Below are positions 1 through 4,993 of a DNA stretch of 5,235 bases, in pieces. Where the stretch lies: assembly GCA_030602675.1 (NCBI GenBank), contig JAUVZH010000234.1:1-5235 (forward strand). Reading direction: 5' to 3'. Each line of letters begins with the position of its first letter. Position 1 is the first letter of the stretch. The notes under the pieces were generated by a model. The model had not been told where the DNA came from, made no database searches, and worked only from the letters and a program-made list of their open reading frames with translations. The position numbers and the translations under genes are program-made. The stretch is from Candidatus Heimdallarchaeota archaeon. GTDB lineage: Archaea > Asgardarchaeota > Heimdallarchaeia > JABLTI01.

Positions 1-544
1 AGATGATTTAACTGAAGACTACTATGGAACAACTCCAGATAATCCAGATAGCGATTCCGATACATTAAGTGATGGACAGGAGATAATTTCTTATCTCACA
101 GATCCAACTGATGGTGATTGCGATGACGATGGCATTAATGATGGCGATGAGATTAATGTATGGGATACTGATCCGTTTGATGAAGATACAGATGATGATG
201 GAGTAGGTGATTGGGAAGAAGTCAACGCTGGTGATGATGGTTACACTTCTGATCCGAATGATTCGGATACAGATAACGACGGACTTGATGATTATGAAGA
301 ATCAATACCTGGTGAAGATGGCTATGTGACTGACCCCAGAGATTCAGATACCGATGGCGATGGTGTTAGTGATTTTGATGAATATGAAGCTGGAACCGAT
401 CCAACAGATGATACAGATTATCCTACAGAAAATACAACAACTACAGATGAAGGAGTATTTATTGAGAGTTTATTAGCTACATTTGCAGCAACTTCAACAT
501 CGATAATTGTTATCGCTATAGTTAGACGTCGCAAAAAGAAGTAA
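1..544 (+). CDS. Thrombospondin type 3 repeat surface protein, C-terminal part, membrane anchored (5' end outside window)
   Basis: The frame is open from the left edge to the TAA at 542-544, giving 180 visible residues; the true start lies upstream. Roughly the first 134 residues are Asp-rich thrombospondin type 3 repeats of the form DxDxDG(L/V/I)xDxxE...TDP, each able to chelate calcium. A short Thr/Asp linker follows, then one hydrophobic helix (about residues 154-174) and a cytoplasmic RRRKKK tail. The order, acidic repeats outside, helix, basic stop-transfer tail, indicates a protein held in the membrane by its C-terminus with a rigid calcium-dependent stalk on the cell surface. What the stalk carries (adhesin, protease or other domain) cannot be seen. 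The in-frame GTG at 326 falls inside a repeat and is not a start. TSP3 stalks occur in both archaea and bacteria. A strong hairpin and T-run follow the stop, so the transcript probably ends there. Confidence 0.85.
   Translation, partial: DDLTEDYYGTTPDNPDSDSDTLSDGQEIISYLTDPTDGDCDDDGINDGDEINVWDTDPFDEDTDDDGVGDWEEVNAGDDGYTSDPNDSDTDNDGLDDYEESIPGEDGYVTDPRDSDTDGDGVSDFDEYEAGTDPTDDTDYPTENTTTTDEGVFIESLLATFAATSTSIIVIAIVRRRKKK
32..403 (+). repeat. Tandem thrombospondin type 3 repeats (about five units)
   Basis: Five degenerate protein repeats of about 22-27 residues run in tandem, each ending in a (T/S)DP-like tripeptide and most containing a D-x-D-x-D-G core. Units 3 and 4 are longer because of a GDDGY or GEDGY insertion before the terminal DP. 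The best-conserved core is in the last unit (DSDTDGDGVSDFDEYEAG). The DNA copies have diverged at synonymous positions, so this is an old coding repeat and not a recent tandem duplication. It is expected to bind several calcium ions. Confidence 0.85.
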
Positions 545-558
545 TAACAGCTTCAACT

Positions 559-610
559 ATGAGTGAAAGGAAAGAGGAATTTTTTTCCTTTACTCATTAA
601 TTCTTTTTTT
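559..610 (+). terminator. Hairpin plus T-run terminator after the TSP3 gene
   Basis: The arm at 559-573 (ATGAGT, one bulged G, AAAGGAAA) pairs with TTTCCTTTACTCAT at 584-597, a 14-bp stem with one bulge. Seven consecutive T follow at 604-610. It begins 15 bases after the TAA of the surface-protein gene and lies between two convergent genes. The T-run is on the + strand, so it serves mainly that gene. A second small inverted repeat, AATTCT/AGAATT at 599-604 and 611-616 with an all-T loop, overlaps the T-run. Confidence 0.65.
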
Positions 611-632
611 AGAATTGTTTTTCACTAGATTT

Positions 633-1826
633 TCAATCATTCCCAGGATCGTAAATGTTACTGTTATCCATAATCCTTAGAATTTCTCCTTTAAAGTAGT
701 TAGCAATTTGCTTACACTCTGTTACATTAACAGGTCCACCTTTATCTTCCGAAAGATCCTCGTAAGGTGAACCAATAATGAAAATATTCTCATCATTGAG
801 TTCTGTTGCAGTTGCAGTATAGTTCATGCTACCAGCAATCACTATTTCATTATCTATTACCATCATCTTATGGTGTAGCTTGAACTTTATCTTGCTTCCA
901 TCTGGCTTAGTACCTGTTGCTGTGTAGAGCTCAATTCCCTTATCATGTAACCATGGTCTTGGGGACCAAAACTGTCCAGCTTGTGCAGGATCCATTACTC
1001 CAGTAACCACTTTATCAGCATCTCTCAATGATAGCATTGCATCATCTATACCTGATGACTCAGAAAAGGTGAAAATTGCAAAGTAAACCTCTAACTTACT
1101 TTTCAGTAACGCTTTTACTACTTCATACTCTGGATTATTATCAGGTGCAAATAGTATTCTTATTGGTATTCCTTCAATATTGAAATATTTTCCAGGTTCG
1201 TTATGGAATAAATTTTGTTTTCCAAAGTACCCTTCTCTTAATTCATCAAACTCAATATCATATGCCTTACAAATCTCTTTATCATAGAAGATTATGATAT
1301 TGTTATAGTTATTATGAGTACCAGTATGTGTGAAGTTTGTTGAACCGGTTAGCACAGCATATCTTCGTGTTTTTCGACTTCGTCTCTTCTTTCTATAATC
1401 CCTTATGATGAACTTTTGATGGAATAAACCTCTATCATTGTAATCCGCTTTAACGTCAATACCACATCTTAAAAATGCTGCAAGGATTTCTCTATTGTTT
1501 TTCAGAGAAGCTTTCTCTTTTTCTAAGCCCCATTCAAGTTCTTCTCTTGTTTTTGCAATAACTGTCGGATCAGTACTCTTTATTTTGGGATATTTTTCTG
1601 TTAGTAGATAATCTTGTTCTACAAAAACTCTAACACTTATCCCTCGATAACTAGCATCTAATACTGCTATAGCAATTTCTTTTGAATCTATTTCTTGCAC
1701 AGCAATATCCAATGAATGGTTCGCTTGATTTATGAATTTTATAATTGCTTGTTCAAGATCATCTGGAGCACCTAAAGCTGGTGGTCCAAAGAAAACTTCA
1801 ATTTTACCATTAGCAAAATTTCTCAA
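633..1826 (-). CDS. Phospholipase D superfamily phosphodiesterase with two HKD motifs
   Basis: This is a 397-residue protein with two complete PLD half-domains. Motif 1 is H136-x-K138-x4-D143, completed by G161-S162-x-N164. Motif 2 is H318-x-K320-x4-D325, completed by G332-S333-x-N335 and an ELNDEN segment near 342-347. All catalytic residues are present, so a phosphohistidine-intermediate phosphodiesterase or transferase is expected. No signal peptide or membrane helix is visible, which argues for a soluble cytoplasmic enzyme and against a standard membrane cardiolipin synthase. In HKD1 the span between Asp and GS is 17 residues (6 in HKD2) because of a Lys/Arg-rich insertion at about 145-155, which could bind nucleic acid or phospholipid head groups. 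The first Met is residue 264, so initiation must be non-ATG: TTG at 1826-1824 with GGAGGG upstream. The substrate is unknown (nuclease, phospholipase or lipid synthase). It converges with the surface-protein gene and diverges from the B-box gene. Confidence 0.87.
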   Translation of the reverse strand: MRNFANGKIEVFFGPPALGAPDDLEQAIIKFINQANHSLDIAVQEIDSKEIAIAVLDASYRGISVRVFVEQDYLLTEKYPKIKSTDPTVIAKTREELEWGLEKEKASLKNNREILAAFLRCGIDVKADYNDRGLFHQKFIIRDYRKKRRSRKTRRYAVLTGSTNFTHTGTHNNYNNIIIFYDKEICKAYDIEFDELREGYFGKQNLFHNEPGKYFNIEGIPIRILFAPDNNPEYEVVKALLKSKLEVYFAIFTFSESSGIDDAMLSLRDADKVVTGVMDPAQAGQFWSPRPWLHDKGIELYTATGTKPDGSKIKFKLHHKMMVIDNEIVIAGSMNYTATATELNDENIFIIGSPYEDLSEDKGGPVNVTECKQIANYFKGEILRIMDNSNIYDPGND

Positions 1827-1832
1827 ATCTTA

Positions 1833-1840
1833 CCCTCCCT
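1833..1840 (-). promoter_or_regulatory. Strong Shine-Dalgarno that fixes the TTG start of the PLD gene
   Basis: Read on the minus strand this is AGGGAGGG, six bases before the TTG at 1826. It contains GGAGG complementary to the 3' end of 16S rRNA. No in-frame ATG lies near the N-terminus, so this site is the main evidence for TTG initiation. Confidence 0.7.
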
Positions 1841-1968
1841 GCCAGTTGTTATTTCTTTTTCGTAAAGAAAAAAGCAGGATTATTTCCTTATTTTAATGGT
1901 AGATTTTTTTCAATAAATAGTTTTACCCGAATGAACAGTTAAATGAATTTATTTTCTAACTAAAGAAG

Positions 1969-1977
1969 CTTTAAAAG
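1969..1977 (+). promoter_or_regulatory. Candidate archaeal TATA box for the B-box/small-membrane-protein unit
   Basis: CTTTAAAAG lies about 50 bases upstream of the ATG at 2024, preceded by a purine-rich AAGAAG that could serve as BRE. A start site about 25 bases downstream would fall near 1998 and give a leader of about 25 bases. The region is AT-rich throughout, so the call is tentative. Confidence 0.35.
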
Positions 1978-2023
1978 AAATAATTACAATGTAATTTCGT
2001 CGAAATCTTGGGGATGTCATATA

Positions 2024-2578
2024 ATGGCTAAATGCTACATTCACAAAGGAAAAACTTCTGTTCGCAATTGTACTGATTGTGGTAAAGCAATTTGTCGTGA
2101 TTGTGTTTTTGAAGAAAGAGTAGCTACTCGAATATTACGTTCTAGTCGCTACTATAGCGAATATGAACATGATTATGATTTCTACTGTCCTAATTGTTTC
2201 ATTAGTTATGCTCAGGAAAAAGGTTTTGATAAAGGATCAAAGGGTGTTTTCTTTAGGTTTAACAAATCTCCCAGCATATTAGGACTTGTAGTTATGTGGA
2301 GTTTCTTCTTTCTAGGGTTCACTATTAATTTCTTTTTCCCAATTGGTTATGTGCTATATGTTGGAACGATCTTTGCAATGATTTCATTGAAGATTTCTGC
2401 TAGCAAAAACTACCAGAAGTACCTTAGATCCCAGCAGTTGACAGGTGCTCAAATTGGAGATGTACCTGTGAAGAAAAAAGAGAAAGCAAAAGAAAAGGGT
2501 AATTTCTGCCCTGCTTGTGGAGCAAACAATCCTCTAGAAAGCAACTACTGCAACACCTGTGGGAGTGTTTTCAAGTAA
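2024..2578 (+). CDS. B-box-like zinc finger / two-helix membrane / C-terminal zinc-ribbon protein
   Basis: A 184-residue protein with three parts. Residues 4-58 form a prokaryotic B-box-type zinc finger: C4-x2-H7, C16-x2-C19, C24-x2-C27 and C55-x2-C58, with an unusually long Tyr-rich insertion (about 28-54, including H49) before the last pair. Two hydrophobic segments (about 84-105 and 107-123) form a tight membrane hairpin. A basic linker (KKKEKAKEKGN) leads to a zinc ribbon, C162-x2-C165 and C176-x2-C179, ending at residue 184. A two-helix hairpin puts both zinc modules on the same, presumably cytoplasmic, side. B-boxes and zinc ribbons usually mediate protein contacts; no enzymatic residues are visible, so an adaptor role is an inference. 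GGGGATG a few bases before the ATG is a fair ribosome site. The next gene starts 15 bases after this stop and is almost certainly co-transcribed. Confidence 0.8.
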   Translation: MAKCYIHKGKTSVRNCTDCGKAICRDCVFEERVATRILRSSRYYSEYEHDYDFYCPNCFISYAQEKGFDKGSKGVFFRFNKSPSILGLVVMWSFFFLGFTINFFFPIGYVLYVGTIFAMISLKISASKNYQKYLRSQQLTGAQIGDVPVKKKEKAKEKGNFCPACGANNPLESNYCNTCGSVFK

Positions 2579-2583
2579 AGTGT

Positions 2584-2589
2584 GGTGAT
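2584..2589 (+). promoter_or_regulatory. Archaeal-type Shine-Dalgarno GGTGAT before the second gene of the unit
   Basis: GGTGAT sits between the stop at 2576-2578 and the ATG at 2594, four bases from the start codon. It matches the 16S rRNA 3' tail exactly. The same four-base spacing is seen for the plsY-like gene, and it supports translational coupling within a two-gene unit. Confidence 0.65.
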
Positions 2590-2593
2590 GTAA

Positions 2594-3076
2594 ATGAAAG
2601 TTAAGAATTTGACATTTAGTTTATTGCTTGTAGGAATTATTCTTTTACTAACTTATGCAACTAGCTGCTTTGTTTTTATTAATGGTAAAACTGTTACTGA
2701 TACTGTCACTTTAAGTCCCCTTGAAGAGCATGCTGTCAGTTTTAAGATGCACACAGACGATATTTTGTATATTTCTGGCAATGTCATCAGTGGCACAATT
2801 GATCTTATGATTTACGAATCTGCTTACTATCCTGATGGCAGCTATGTCGAAGAAGTTTGGTATGATCTAACCTCTACTTTCACTCGAGAGTTTGATGCAG
2901 ATTGGACTGAAACTTTCTATATTGTCTTTTACAATCCCAGTACTACTGATTCAGCTTCTGTTTCCTTTACTCTTGAACATGATACCGCTTTCAATACTAA
3001 TCTTATTGTTAATTTCAGCATTGGCGGAGTATTTCTAGGAGCAATTGTTATAGTTAATTTCATAGGCAAGAAATGA
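2594..3076 (+). CDS. Small membrane protein with extracytoplasmic beta-rich (GOLD/PPC-like) domain
   Basis: A 160-residue protein, family not firmly recognised. A basic N-terminus (MKVKN) precedes a hydrophobic helix (about 6-29) acting as signal or anchor. Residues about 35-130 alternate hydrophobic and polar positions in a beta pattern: a strand with 'HAVSF', then 'DDILYISGNVISGTIDLMIY', an insert 'PDGSY', then 'FDADWTETFYIVFYNPS' and 'SASVSFTLEHD'. This order (low-polarity strand, 'G-x-IDLxIY', aromatic strand with 'FYN', closing strand) resembles GOLD or bacterial PPC-type beta sandwiches; the resemblance is by eye only. A second helix (about 137-157) ends in a very short GKK tail. The predicted topology is N-in, domain out, C-in. 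C25 follows A-T-S, a poor lipobox. It is paired with the upstream B-box gene (15-base gap, GGTGAT site), suggesting the two proteins act together at the membrane. Confidence 0.72.
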   Translation: MKVKNLTFSLLLVGIILLLTYATSCFVFINGKTVTDTVTLSPLEEHAVSFKMHTDDILYISGNVISGTIDLMIYESAYYPDGSYVEEVWYDLTSTFTREFDADWTETFYIVFYNPSTTDSASVSFTLEHDTAFNTNLIVNFSIGGVFLGAIVIVNFIGKK

Positions 3077-3090
3077 ATGAATTTGATTAG

Positions 3091-3115
3091 AAGGTTAATA
3101 TTAATAATTGACCTT
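3091..3115. promoter_or_regulatory. Dyad / hairpin between the small membrane protein gene and plsY-like gene
   Basis: AAGGTTAAT (3091-3099) and ATTGACCTT (3107-3115) form a 9-bp stem with one G-U pair and a 7-base loop, 14 bases after the previous stop. A short TTT overlaps its end. It may be a terminator for the upstream unit or an operator placed just upstream of the plsY TATA element. Confidence 0.4.
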
Positions 3116-3127
3116 TCACATATAGTA
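3116..3127 (+). promoter_or_regulatory. Candidate TATA box for the plsY-like gene
   Basis: The stretch TCACATATAGTA lies about 55 bases before the ATG at 3178. A start site about 25 bases downstream would fall near 3146, inside the inverted repeat at 3130-3152. The 101-base gap from the preceding gene supports a separate promoter. The call rests on composition and spacing only. Confidence 0.35.
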
Positions 3128-3129
3128 TT

Positions 3130-3152
3130 TGAACTTGTTACTTAGAAGTTCA
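3130..3152. repeat. Perfect 7-bp inverted repeat at the expected plsY transcription start
   Basis: TGAACTT (3130-3136) and AAGTTCA (3146-3152) are exact inverted copies separated by 9 bases. The spacing of half-sites (centres 16 bases apart) suits a dimeric DNA-binding protein, and its place just downstream of the candidate TATA box would let a bound repressor block initiation. It could also form a hairpin in the leader. Confidence 0.4.
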
Positions 3153-3168
3153 TATCATTTCCTACTAT

Positions 3169-3173
3169 GTGAT
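3169..3173 (+). promoter_or_regulatory. GTGAT ribosome-binding site that decides the plsY start
   Basis: GTGAT, the core of GGTGAT, ends four bases before the ATG at 3178, the same spacing as at the gene starting at 2594. Reading its GTG as a start would only add M-I-T and would leave the ATG-proximal Shine-Dalgarno unexplained. Confidence 0.55.
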
Positions 3174-3177
3174 AACT

Positions 3178-3885
3178 ATGTCAGTAATCAATATTTTATG
3201 GATTAGTTTAACTTGTATTGGTTCCTATCTACTTGGATCTATACCTTTCTCAATTTTGCTTGGTCGAATATTCAAAGGAGAAGATGTTAGAAACCATCAT
3301 ACTGGAAATCCTGGTGGGTTTAATGCCATCAGAACCCTTGGTCTAACCATTGGTATAACGGTTTTGTTTCTAGATATTCTCAAAGGGGTTATTACAATAT
3401 TCCTAATAGACCAGTTTTATTCGCGACCTTATTTTGTGAGTGAAAGTGGGTCAAATTCTTATCATACTAGTATGTGTATTGTCGGAGCAGCTCTTGTTGT
3501 GTTAGGACATAATTATTCTGTATACATCAAATTTAATGGTGGGCAAGGATTGTCAGTCTTTATGGGAGCATTGCTTTACATGAATCCGATAGTCTTTATC
3601 TTCTATGCAGCAACATACATTTTTCTTGTTAGTGTAATCAAATTATCAAATAGAATTGCTGGTCTAATCATCGTTATATTGTGTATACCAGTTGCACTCT
3701 TCCTCCCCCTTGCACCTCCCTGGGCTCACATCCTTAACGATTGGGTAGCAGGTGGAAGTGGTTTTCTCTATGTTACTCAAGGTCTAGTTGTTTTAGCAAT
3801 GAGTTTAGTGTTACTTTCATCAATGCTAAAAAACGTAATTGTTAAATCAAGGATCGGTATAGAAAAAATGACAGAAGTAGGTTAA
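3178..3885 (+). CDS. plsY: PlsY-family acyl-phosphate:glycerol-3-phosphate acyltransferase homologue, divergent motifs
   Basis: A 235-residue polytopic membrane protein of normal PlsY length or slightly longer. PlsY transfers an acyl group from acyl-phosphate to glycerol-3-phosphate in bacteria. The N-terminal 'LLGSIPFSILLGR' and motif 1 T42-G43-N44-P45-G46 ... N49 ... R52-T-L-G match the family (usually S/D-G-N-x-G-A-T-N), and 'FLDILKG' (64-70) matches its third segment. Motif 2 keeps G110-H111 and F119-x-G121-G122 but has Q123 where Lys is normal and S114 where Pro is normal. Motif 3 keeps N219 and a final G-x-E (227-229), but M216 stands where His is expected. An internal stretch of about 20 residues (78-98) is extra-loop-like. 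I chose ATG 3178 over GTG 3169 because that GTG is part of the GTGAT ribosome site four bases before 3178. It is convergent with the DegV gene. Family membership is fairly sure; activity and substrate are not. Confidence 0.82.
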   Translation: MSVINILWISLTCIGSYLLGSIPFSILLGRIFKGEDVRNHHTGNPGGFNAIRTLGLTIGITVLFLDILKGVITIFLIDQFYSRPYFVSESGSNSYHTSMCIVGAALVVLGHNYSVYIKFNGGQGLSVFMGALLYMNPIVFIFYAATYIFLVSVIKLSNRIAGLIIVILCIPVALFLPLAPPWAHILNDWVAGGSGFLYVTQGLVVLAMSLVLLSSMLKNVIVKSRIGIEKMTEVG

Positions 3886-3893
3886 AACAAAGT

Positions 3894-3931
3894 AGGAGTT
3901 ATAACTCCTCACATTTAATTTTTACCTACTT
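3894..3931. terminator. Probable bidirectional terminator between convergent plsY and DegV genes
   Basis: AGGAGTTATAACTCCT at 3894-3909 is a perfect 16-bp palindrome in the 51-base gap. On the + strand it is followed by TTTAATTTTTA; on the minus strand it is followed by TTTGTTTTAA. An outer pair, AAGTAGGTTAAAA (3875-3887) and TTTTTACCTACTT (3919-3931), is complementary at 12 of 13 positions and nests around it, reaching into the last codons of plsY. AAGTAGG also recurs at 3890-3896. Confidence 0.6.
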
Positions 3932-3936
3932 GATTA

Positions 3937-4827
3937 CTAAAATAACCACTTCTCATCCCAATTGCCAATATAACTAATGCAAATTGTTTTTGGACCAGCA
4001 TAGACTCCTAAAATTGTGCCAGCTAAACTATAGTGGATTTGAACGCCATCACTATTGTTCTCATTCATTACATTGTAGACTTCTTGAGCTGTTTCTTGAT
4101 GATTAATATGAGTTATAAAAACATCATTTGTTTCACAATGTTCAAGGATTTTTTTCCCGAAAACTTTCAATCCTTCCGTTAGTTTTTTGCTTCCTTTAAA
4201 TGATCCAACAGGAGTAATAACAGCATCCTTCATTTGAACAACTGGTATAACATTAAAAGCTGAAGCCATTAGTTTTTTAGCTCTACCTATTCGTCCACCT
4301 TTATACAAGTAATCCAAATCATTCATGACAAAAATAGTCCTAACTCTTGGATTGATTGATTCTAGTCTATTAAGAATTTCTTCCTTACTTTTTCCTTCTT
4401 TAGCCATTTTTGCTGCTTCTAAAACTTGGATACCTGTACCAACCATTGTATGTTTGGAATCAAAAATCGTAATATCTTTATCAGGATATTTGGTATTAAC
4501 TACAGTTCGAGCTGCTTGAACAACGCCGGATAATCCTGTACTTAGAAGAATAACAATTAAGGTATCAGCTACCTTTAATGCTTCATCAAAAGCTGCTGCA
4601 ATTTCACCAGGAGAAGGCATAGAAGTTTTTGGAAATGTTTCTTTTGTGGACTTTGCTAGTTTGGCAACAAACTCATCTACACTTAACGTGTTCTTTTCGT
4701 TATGCCAAATTCTATACACCTCATCACCAAAAAAAATCCGATAGGGTATAGTTGATATTTCATATTCATCGATAGTTGCTTGTGAGAGATCACAAACACC
4801 ATCGCCTACAATAGCTACTTTTCTCAT
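3937..4827 (-). CDS. DegV/FakB-family fatty-acid-binding protein
   Basis: DegV proteins bind one fatty acid; in bacteria the FakB members present it to the kinase FakA, yielding acyl-phosphate. Residue numbers here count from the longer ORF start at 4842. Hallmarks: a T-S-x-P-S-P ligand motif (73-78), 'LLSTGLSGVVQAA' (99-111), 'FDS' (127-129), 'DLDYLYKGGRIGRA' (175-188), and the C-terminal 'LAGTILGVYAGPKT' (273-286). The length is typical. Two changes stand out: the N-terminal T-D-S is G13-D14-G15, and the usual H-x-G-P-G near the C-terminus is Y281-A-G283-P284-K285. I chose the ATG at 4827 (296 residues, MRKVAIVGDG) because it matches the family N-terminus and follows GGTG by nine bases; ATG 4842 has no ribosome site and would add MVLFA. 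No membrane segment, so cytosolic. It faces plsY, whose bacterial substrate is the product of the FakAB reaction; no FakA is in the window. Confidence 0.87.
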   Translation of the reverse strand: MRKVAIVGDGVCDLSQATIDEYEISTIPYRIFFGDEVYRIWHNEKNTLSVDEFVAKLAKSTKETFPKTSMPSPGEIAAAFDEALKVADTLIVILLSTGLSGVVQAARTVVNTKYPDKDITIFDSKHTMVGTGIQVLEAAKMAKEGKSKEEILNRLESINPRVRTIFVMNDLDYLYKGGRIGRAKKLMASAFNVIPVVQMKDAVITPVGSFKGSKKLTEGLKVFGKKILEHCETNDVFITHINHQETAQEVYNVMNENNSDGVQIHYSLAGTILGVYAGPKTICISYIGNWDEKWLF

Positions 4828-4903
4828 AGCAAATAACACCATATAGTAAGTAATAGTTGGAAATCAAGCTAATGCTTGTCCTGAATATGTAGTATGTAGG
4901 CAC

Positions 4904-4913
4904 CTATTTATAG
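4904..4913 (-). promoter_or_regulatory. Candidate TATA box for the DegV-family gene
   Basis: On the minus strand this reads CTATAAATAG, close to the archaeal TATA consensus, preceded by GTTAG. A start site about 25 bases downstream would lie near 4884, giving a leader of about 40-57 bases. It lies in the 151-base gap between the upstream minus-strand gene and DegV. A further TATA-like run at 4940-4951 (TGTATAAATAAG on the + strand) has no + strand gene to serve. Confidence 0.45.
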
Positions 4914-4993
4914 CTAACTCATATTGCTTCGACAATATTATGTATAAATAAGTGTTTAAGTAAAGGGCAAGTTTTTTTATTACATTAGTTTAG

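Noticed and set aside
326..544. A 72-residue ORF starting at GTG 326
   Set aside because: The frame is open to the left edge and the GTG is the Val of a TSP3 repeat (…GYVTDP…); it is the tail of the larger surface-protein gene.
633..1826. Assignment of the PLD protein as a cardiolipin synthase
   Set aside because: Both HKD motifs are present but no membrane segment is found, and the basic loop in HKD1 is not a feature I associate with that family; only superfamily level is supported.
1827..2023. Small ORFs or an RNA gene in the divergent gap between the PLD and B-box genes
   Set aside because: ATG codons here run only a few codons before stops. The short inverted repeats (TTTCTTT/AAAGAAA at 1852-1870, AATAAAT/ATTTATT at 1912-1953) are made of A and T and are expected by chance in this composition.
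2594..3076. Lipoprotein signal (Cys25) in the small membrane protein
   Set aside because: The residues before Cys are A-T-S, lacking the Leu/Val/Ile normally at -3, and the protein has its own C-terminal helix for anchoring.
4325..4519. A 64-residue + strand ORF
   Set aside because: It lies wholly antisense within the DegV-family gene, has no ribosome site, and its hydrophobic composition is what the reverse frame of that gene would give.
4843..4993. A small gene in the gap upstream of DegV, or a + strand gene served by TGTATAAATAAG at 4940-4951
   Set aside because: Possible + strand starts such as ATG 4996 give about nine codons before a stop, and nothing on the minus strand has a start with a ribosome site. 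The run of T at about 4972-4978 has no stem next to it.
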